Source: Dactylis glomerata (Eukaryota; Streptophyta; Magnoliopsida; Poales; Poaceae). Taken from it: 64,000 nucleotides of DNA. The stretch is from contig QXEO01000222.1 in assembly GCA_007115705.1 (NCBI GenBank), positions 1,741,179-1,805,178 on the forward strand. The letters run 5' to 3'. The notes beneath the pieces are model-generated. The model was not told the DNA's origin. It saw only the letters and a program-made list of their open reading frames with translations, and ran no database searches. Position numbers and translations under genes: made by a program. This document shows, in pieces, positions 58,826 through 64,000 of the stretch. Position 1 is the first letter of the stretch. Every line of letters starts with the position of its first letter.

Positions 58826-58900
58826 GGCCGCCTATAGCCGGGTGGGCCGGCTAAAGCCGCACCCCGGCTATTTCCGGACACAGACCGGCTATAGCCGGTC
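58826..58900. repeat. Palindromic motif array upstream of the extra ORF
   Basis: Four copies (cgcctatagccgg, ccggctaaagccg, ccggctatttccgg, ccggctatagccgg) in 75 bp. The non-coding stretch 58650-59400 around it otherwise shows no gene. Confidence 0.85.
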
Positions 58901-59400
58901 AAGATGACCCAAAACTGATGATTTTGATTTCTGGAAATTCTGGACATGCAAGAGAGGGTGATTTGGCTTTAGATAAGTGGGCTTAGGATAGAAGACATGC
59001 ATGGAGTGGTTCTCGGCACTTGGCATTGCAAAACACAAGAAAACTTTGAAAAATCCAATGCAAGTGCCTTCCCATTTCAAGGATAGAGACAAAGACGAAA
59101 AAGTTCAATAAAACTCAAATAAGATTTGCAAGGAATCAACTCTTCGAAAAGAAGAGGTCGGTGGCCGAGGCCACCATGTATGAGTGTTATGGCATTGGAC
59201 CGCGAAGATATATCTTGGGTCCATAACCAATACTCGTCATTGAAACTCATATATCACCAAAATGATAGAAAGAGAACAATTTTGTTACTATCGGCATTAT
59301 GGGGGAGGGATAGCCCAATAGATTAGGACCGCACTCCCCCTATCTCCATGCCCACACCTAAACCAAACAAGCATTGAAAATAGGTGTATTTGCAAGATGC

Positions 59401-62400
59401 TCAAGCCACACTCCTTGAATCAATGATATTTAGCTCATTCCTCAAATATCCAAATCTTGCTTCATCAAGGGGCTTCGTGAATATGTCGGCAAGTTGATCC
59501 TTGGTGCTTACATATGCAAGCTCAATATCACCACGGGCAACATGATCTCTAATAAAATGATTCCGGATCTCAATATGCTTGGTTCTTGAATGTTGCACCG
59601 GATTATAGGCTATCTTGATAGCACTCTCATTGTCACATAAAAGAGGCACTTTGTCACAATTGACACCATATTCCTTTAAAGTTTGCCTCATCCATAACAA
59701 TTGAGTGCATCCACTTGCGGCGGCAATATATTCAGCTTCGGCGGTGGAGAGAGATATACAATTTTGCTTCTTAGAATACCAACACACCAAAGACCTACCA
59801 AGAAATTGGCAAGCTCCGGAGGTTGATTTCCTATCATCCTTGTCACCGGCCCAATCCGAATCCGTGAAGCCACAAAGAGAGAAATCCGAGCCTTTGGGAT
59901 ACCAAAGCCCATAAGTTGGGGTATGAACCAAATATCGAAAGATTCTCTTAACCGCCATAAGGTGGCTTTCTTTAGGAGCGGCTTGATACCTTGCACACAC
60001 ACCTACATTCAACACAATATCGGGTCTAGATGCGCAAAGGTAAAGCAAAGAACCGATCATAGAACGGTATACCTTTTGATCCACATCTTTACCATTGGGA
60101 TCAAGCTCAAGATGACATTTTGTGGCCATTGGTGTGGCGGCCCCATTTAGTTCTTTCATCTTGAACCTCGCGAGCATGTCTTGGACATATTTGGCTTGAT
60201 AAATGACAGTCCCTTCTTTCAATTGCTTGATTTCAAAACCAAGAAAGAACTTCATTTCGCCCATCATAGACATCTCGAACCTATCGGTCATAAGCTTTGA
60301 AAATTCATCATTAAAAGCTTTGTTAGTAGAGCCAAAGATAATATCATCAACATATAGTTGGCATACGAAAAGCTCCCCATTGACCCTCTTAGTAAAAAGA
60401 GTGGGATCGATTTGCCCAACTTCAAATCCACGGTCTACCAACAACTCCCTAAGGTGCTCATACCACGCACGTGGGGCTTGTTTAAGGCCATAGAGTGCCT
60501 TATGGAGTTTGTAGACATGGTTAGGAAAGTTGAGATCCTCAAACCCCGGGGGTTGCTTAACATACACTTCCTCTTTCAATGGACCATTAAGAAATGCACT
60601 CTTAACATCCATTTGTTGCAACTTAAAGTTATGATGAGTGGCATATGCAAGAAGGATACGGATGGACTCAAGACGAGCCACGGGAGCATAAGTCTCTCCA
60701 AAGTCAATGCCTTCAACTTGAGAGAAACCTTGAGCAACTAATCTTGCCTTGTTCCTCACAACAATTCCATGCTCATCTTGCTTGTTCTTGAATATCCACT
60801 TTGTGCCAATCACATTGCGGCACTCCTTTGGCTTCTCCACTAACACCCATACATTATTGCGCTTGAAGTTGTTGAGTTCTTCATGCATAGCATCCAACCA
60901 ATCCGGATCTTCAAGTGCTTCAAATACTTTCTTGGGTTCAACCATGGAGATATAAGCATGATGAGAGCTAAATTGTGCCAATTGACGCCGAGTTGACACT
61001 TTGCTTCTTAAATCTCCAATAACCCTCTCAAGGGTATGACCTTTAAGCTCCAAATCCCTTTCAACTCTTTTCTTGCGACGGGCTTCGATCTCCTCATTTG
61101 ACCTTGGAGGAGTCACTTGATCATCTTGATCATTATGGTCCCCCTCTTGACCATTAAATTGACCTTGATCATCATTAACTTCATGAGTAGGTTGATCTTG
61201 GTCATGTGAAGAATTGGGGGCGGTTGAAATAACCGGAGAGGATGGTGGTGCCCCTTCTTCTTCATGAAGGTCCTTGACTTGTTCTTTGGTTGGTGCATTA
61301 GTTGCTTCCTTGGGAGAGGCTTGTTGAGCTTGTGAAGATGAAGGCTCCACTTGAGTAGAGCATAGTCCTTCCTGGTCGGCCACAAGGTGTCCCTCAATGG
61401 GGCGGAAAAATCCCACGCCCATTCTTCCTATGGCTTCTCGAGGTATTTCATCATCTACATCACAAGAAACAACATCTCGCCCCCCTTGGGAGCCGTCATT
61501 TTCTTCGAATACCATACTACAAGATTCTTCAACACGTCCGGTGGACTTGTTGAAGACTCTATAAGTGTGGGATTCGGCACCATAACCAACAAAAATACCT
61601 TCTATTGCTTTTGGATCAAATTTACCTAAACGAACTCCTTTTCTTTTAAAGAAACACTTACACCCGAAAACCCGGTAGTAGGAGATGTTGGGCTTGCTTC
61701 CGGTGAGTATTTCATATGGAGTCTTGTTTAGGCCTTTGCGGAGGAAGAGCCGGTTTGAAGAATGACAAGCCGTAGAGATAGCTTCGGCCCAAAAGTTGTA
61801 TGGAGACTTAAACTCTGCCAACATGGACCTAGCCATATCCATAAGAGTCCGGTTCTTCCTCTCGGCTACACCATTTTGTTGAGGGGTATATGCAGCGGAA
61901 TATTGATGACGAATCCCCTCATCACTAAGAAATCCATTTAAGGTGTAGTTCTTGAACTCCGAGCCATTGTCACTTCTAATTGCTAAAATAGTTTGCCCAT
62001 GTTGACGTTCAACTTCCTTGGCAAAGTCGATGACGGTTTGTTGAGTCTCACTCTTATGCTTGAAGAAGTAGACCCAAGTATATCTTGAATAGTCATCAAC
62101 AATCACCAAACAATATTTCTTCCCACCAAGACTTGCATGAGATGGAGGACCAAAAAGATCCACATGAAGGAGCTCCAAGATCCTCTTGAAAGAAATGATA
62201 GTCTTGCTTGGGTGGGGAGAATCATGCATTTTTCCTAGAACGCAAGCCCTGCAAACACGATCTTTGGCAAAAGAAACATTCTCTTTTAGTTCGAGTATGT
62301 GGCCACCCTTGTGAAGGCTTTGCAAAGTTCTCATATTGACATGGGCTAGTCGGCGATGCCAAAGCCAACCCACATCGGCCTTTCCAAATAAACACATCGC

Positions 62401-62727
62401 ACTTGTAGTGGTTTTCCCCGAAAAGTCCACCACATACAAGTTATTTTCAATGTGTCCAATGAAAGCAACCTTTAGAGACTTGCTCCACAAGAGTACCACA
62501 ATGTCATTATCAATGAAGACAGCAAAGCCCATCTTACCAAGTGCACGAAATGAAAGTAAATTGTAACCTAGGGTCTCAACAAGCATGACGTCCACAAGGG
62601 AAATATCCGGTGCGACCACCACCTTGCCAAGACCCAATACCTCGGATTGTGACATGTCTCCATATGTGACGGTTATGTGGTTGTCATTTGATCTCATCTC
62701 CGTCATAATCTTCTTGCTTCCGGTCAT
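59401..62727 (-). CDS. Sirevirus Pol: integrase, reverse transcriptase, RNase H
   Basis: 1108 open residues. The pre-integrase His-Cys region is near residues 124-162 (WLWHRRLAHVN, VCRACVLGK). The integrase core has D190 (LLHVDLFG), D253 (RSDNGSEF) and E289 (PQQNGVAERKN). An acidic, Pro/Ser-rich linker spans about 450-560. RT covers about 630-880 with KARLVAQGFSQVEGID, LHKALYGLKQAPRAW and catalytic YVDD at 792-795. RNase H is toward the end (TDSDWAGDKDDRKSTSG, LSTAEAEYIA, DNESAI, RTKHIEIRNHFIRD). Integrase before RT makes it Copia. The frame starts just inside the protease region; gag and the protease start are in another frame because of a one-base shift near 62741. Otherwise every catalytic residue is present. 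Confidence 0.93.
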   Translation of the reverse strand: MTGSKKIMTEMRSNDNHITVTYGDMSQSEVLGLGKVVVAPDISLVDVMLVETLGYNLLSFRALGKMGFAVFIDNDIVVLLWSKSLKVAFIGHIENNLYVVDFSGKTTTSAMCLFGKADVGWLWHRRLAHVNMRTLQSLHKGGHILELKENVSFAKDRVCRACVLGKMHDSPHPSKTIISFKRILELLHVDLFGPPSHASLGGKKYCLVIVDDYSRYTWVYFFKHKSETQQTVIDFAKEVERQHGQTILAIRSDNGSEFKNYTLNGFLSDEGIRHQYSAAYTPQQNGVAERKNRTLMDMARSMLAEFKSPYNFWAEAISTACHSSNRLFLRKGLNKTPYEILTGSKPNISYYRVFGCKCFFKRKGVRLGKFDPKAIEGIFVGYGAESHTYRVFNKSTGRVEESCSMVFEENDGSQGGRDVVSCDVDDEIPREAIGRMGVGFFRPIEGHLVADQEGLCSTQVEPSSSQAQQASPKEATNAPTKEQVKDLHEEEGAPPSSPVISTAPNSSHDQDQPTHEVNDDQGQFNGQEGDHNDQDDQVTPPRSNEEIEARRKKRVERDLELKGHTLERVIGDLRSKVSTRRQLAQFSSHHAYISMVEPKKVFEALEDPDWLDAMHEELNNFKRNNVWVLVEKPKECRNVIGTKWIFKNKQDEHGIVVRNKARLVAQGFSQVEGIDFGETYAPVARLESIRILLAYATHHNFKLQQMDVKSAFLNGPLKEEVYVKQPPGFEDLNFPNHVYKLHKALYGLKQAPRAWYEHLRELLVDRGFEVGQIDPTLFTKRVNGELFVCQLYVDDIIFGSTNKAFNDEFSKLMTDRFEMSMMGEMKFFLGFEIKQLKEGTVIYQAKYVQDMLARFKMKELNGAATPMATKCHLELDPNGKDVDQKVYRSMIGSLLYLCASRPDIVLNVGVCARYQAAPKESHLMAVKRIFRYLVHTPTYGLWYPKGSDFSLCGFTDSDWAGDKDDRKSTSGACQFLGRSLVCWYSKKQNCISLSTAEAEYIAAASGCTQLLWMRQTLKEYGVNCDKVPLLCDNESAIKIAYNPVQHSRTKHIEIRNHFIRDHVARGDIELAYVSTKDQLADIFTKPLDEARFGYLRNELNIIDSRSVA

Positions 62728-64000
62728 ATGACTTGTGCATCACTATCAAGCACCCATTTAGATCCACCGGAAGCATAGTCCTCGGAAGATTTGGCCATAA
62801 GGCACTTGACGTTCTTGACAAGAGAGTCCTCATTGGGGGATTCAAAGAGTGATGTTGAGGAAGTGGAGGTGGTTGCCATTGCGGCCATCTCACTAGTTGA
62901 AGTTTCTTCTTCTTCACTCTCACTTGCGGAGTACTCTTCTTGAGTCAAGAACACAAACTTTGGTTGTTTCTTCTTTGGTCCACCCTTCTTCACAAATGGC
63001 TTCTTGGAAGGTGACTTGGTCTTGCTTTTGAAGATGAGCTTTCCACCATGGTCTTCTCTCTTCTCATAAGGACACTCGGCAACAAAGTGAAATCTATCAT
63101 TGCAATTATAGCATGTCCTCACCCTTTGACCATTGTTGTCATTCCTTTGATAGCCACTTGACTTGCTTCTTCTTTGATTGTCTTCTTTAGCCTTGTGTGG
63201 ATCAACCCAAAAGGTTTTTCCATAGAAGGCCATGTGCTCATTGTACTCATGTCTTATGTCCTCGGGACACATCTCAAGCCTTGCTTCAATGCTTGCTTGA
63301 TGTGGAACCTCTTTCTCAACCACACTGGCTTTTAATGCAAGATTGGAGCTTCTTTGCATTCCTATGGCACGAGCACGAGCATCTTCCGCATTTTGTGCGG
63401 ACACCTTGTAGGCTTGAATCTCTTGCATCACTTGATTGGAGGTCATCTCATTGAAGTTGTGCTTTCCTTGAACACTCTTCACATCCGCGGGCTCATATGG
63501 AGTGAGAGCAAGAATGTACTTCATCTTGATCCACTCATCATCAATATGGTGAGCACCGAGGTTCTTGAAGGTGGTAGCAATAGCCTTGAGTCTTCTATAC
63601 ATCTCTTGATGGTCCTCACCATCCATCATGAAGAAACCCTCCGCTTGATTTGAGAAGGCAATATATCTTGTTTTCTTCATGCTCTCGTTGCCAACAAAGA
63701 CGTCGGAGAGTCCTTGCCAAGCTTCTTTGGCGGTGGAGAAGTGTTGGATGTGAGGCAAGTCCTTGGATCCCACGGCGACTTGAATCATGTGAAGAGCGGT
63801 AGCATTGAGTTGGCTATCGACCGTCTCTCTTCTTGTCATGCTGTGGGGATCCACGGCCTTGAATCCTTCCTCAACGATCCTCCAAAGCTCAATGCAAGAA
63901 CTGCGCATATGAGAGATCATTTGATATTGCCATTGACCAAAGTTTAATGCATCAAGCTTAGGCGGATCACCTCTATGGTTAATATGAGGATGAGGAACCG
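62724..64000 (-). CDS. Sirevirus Gag and protease start (partial, runs off window)
   Basis: Open from the right edge of the window to a stop at 62724; no stop is seen in the 80 bases above the first in-window Met (63920). The capsid-like region has the plant Copia gag look (LNATALHMIQVAVGSKDLPH, AWQGLSDVFVGNESMKKTRY). A CCHC zinc knuckle (CYNCNDRFHFVAEC) lies about residues 276-289 from that Met, then a basic, Lys-rich stretch, then a Glu/Ser-rich one. It ends in the protease active-site area (WVLDSD), where the frame is lost by a single-base deletion and the chain stops four residues later. Confidence 0.88.
   Translation of the reverse strand, partial: VPHPHINHRGDPPKLDALNFGQWQYQMISHMRSSCIELWRIVEEGFKAVDPHSMTRRETVDSQLNATALHMIQVAVGSKDLPHIQHFSTAKEAWQGLSDVFVGNESMKKTRYIAFSNQAEGFFMMDGEDHQEMYRRLKAIATTFKNLGAHHIDDEWIKMKYILALTPYEPADVKSVQGKHNFNEMTSNQVMQEIQAYKVSAQNAEDARARAIGMQRSSNLALKASVVEKEVPHQASIEARLEMCPEDIRHEYNEHMAFYGKTFWVDPHKAKEDNQRRSKSSGYQRNDNNGQRVRTCYNCNDRFHFVAECPYEKREDHGGKLIFKSKTKSPSKKPFVKKGGPKKKQPKFVFLTQEEYSASESEEEETSTSEMAAMATTSTSSTSLFESPNEDSLVKNVKCLMAKSSEDYASGGSKWVLDSDAQVI

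Larger units (their letters stand above)
55150..64000 (-). mobile_element. Copia LTR retrotransposon, Sirevirus type (5' part outside window)
   Basis: Minus strand, from the 3' LTR (55150-56318) to gag, which runs off the right edge. The order is gag, pol (integrase before RT, so Copia), an extra spliced ORF in the env position, polypurine tract, LTR. The long internal 3' region, the extra ORF and the arrays of palindromic motifs in non-coding parts are features of Sireviruses. Pol is fully open and only one frameshift was found. The 5' LTR and target duplication cannot be checked here. Confidence 0.92.

Noticed and set aside
1..64000. tRNA genes or CRISPR arrays
   Set aside because: No cloverleaf-like gene with intact A and B boxes was recognised apart from the SINE, and the spaced repeats belong to transposon ends or palindrome arrays in a plant genome.

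Overview
This window is nuclear DNA from a grass, most likely a Pooideae species of the wheat, barley or oat kind. Two plant genes with typical GT-AG introns sit at the left end. The remaining 52 kb is layered transposable elements of grass type: Stowaway, hAT, Mutator-like and Harbinger DNA elements, Helitrons, CACTA elements, an Au-like SINE, LINEs, and Copia and Gypsy LTR elements. No bacterial or organellar genes were seen. Everything was read by eye, so family names rest on motif recognition and were not searched.

Genes (1-11.4 kb). Positions 134-5722 hold the last seven exons of a UDP-sugar pyrophosphorylase gene (plus strand); the 5' half lies outside the window. One of its introns is about 3 kb because of insertions: an hAT-type MITE, a SINE inside a duplicated segment, and a 1.7-kb Helitron. 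A second hAT-type MITE sits in an upstream intron. A complete eIF4A gene follows (ATG 9433, stop 11197, 414 codons, with an inferred leader intron). A foldback, Mutator-like element lies between the two genes.

Nest 1 (12.3-26.2 kb). A degenerate Copia element (minus strand) was split by a 5'-truncated LINE. The LINE's 3' UTR was then split by a Ty3/Gypsy element (13489-22397, 5-bp target duplication, LTRs about 2.4% diverged). This Gypsy has an open gag and a pol full of stops. On the opposite strand it carries an intact gene for a protein with one AT-hook, a second hook-like motif and a B3-like domain, with its own TATA box and G-box. That gene is the most unusual item in the window. A Mutator-like element with about 190-bp inverted repeats lies to the right.

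Nest 2 (30-39.3 kb). A CACTA element without visible transposase contains 660-bp tandem repeats and a 5S-rRNA-like segment. It was invaded by a 6.5-kb LTR element without gag or pol (LARD type).

Middle (39.3-52 kb). Three more Helitrons, a GC-rich LINE-like retroposon with a 15-bp target duplication, a second CACTA element, a Stowaway MITE and unassigned AT-rich DNA.

Nest 3 (52.0-64 kb). A Harbinger transposase pseudogene is interrupted by a CACTA element carrying a spliced Ulp1-like protease gene. That CACTA is in turn interrupted by a Copia element of the Sirevirus type (minus strand), which runs off the right edge. The Sirevirus has a complete 3' LTR, arrays of palindromic GGCTATAGCC-like motifs, a spliced extra (env-position) ORF, a long open pol and a partial gag. 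A one-base frameshift lies at the protease active site.
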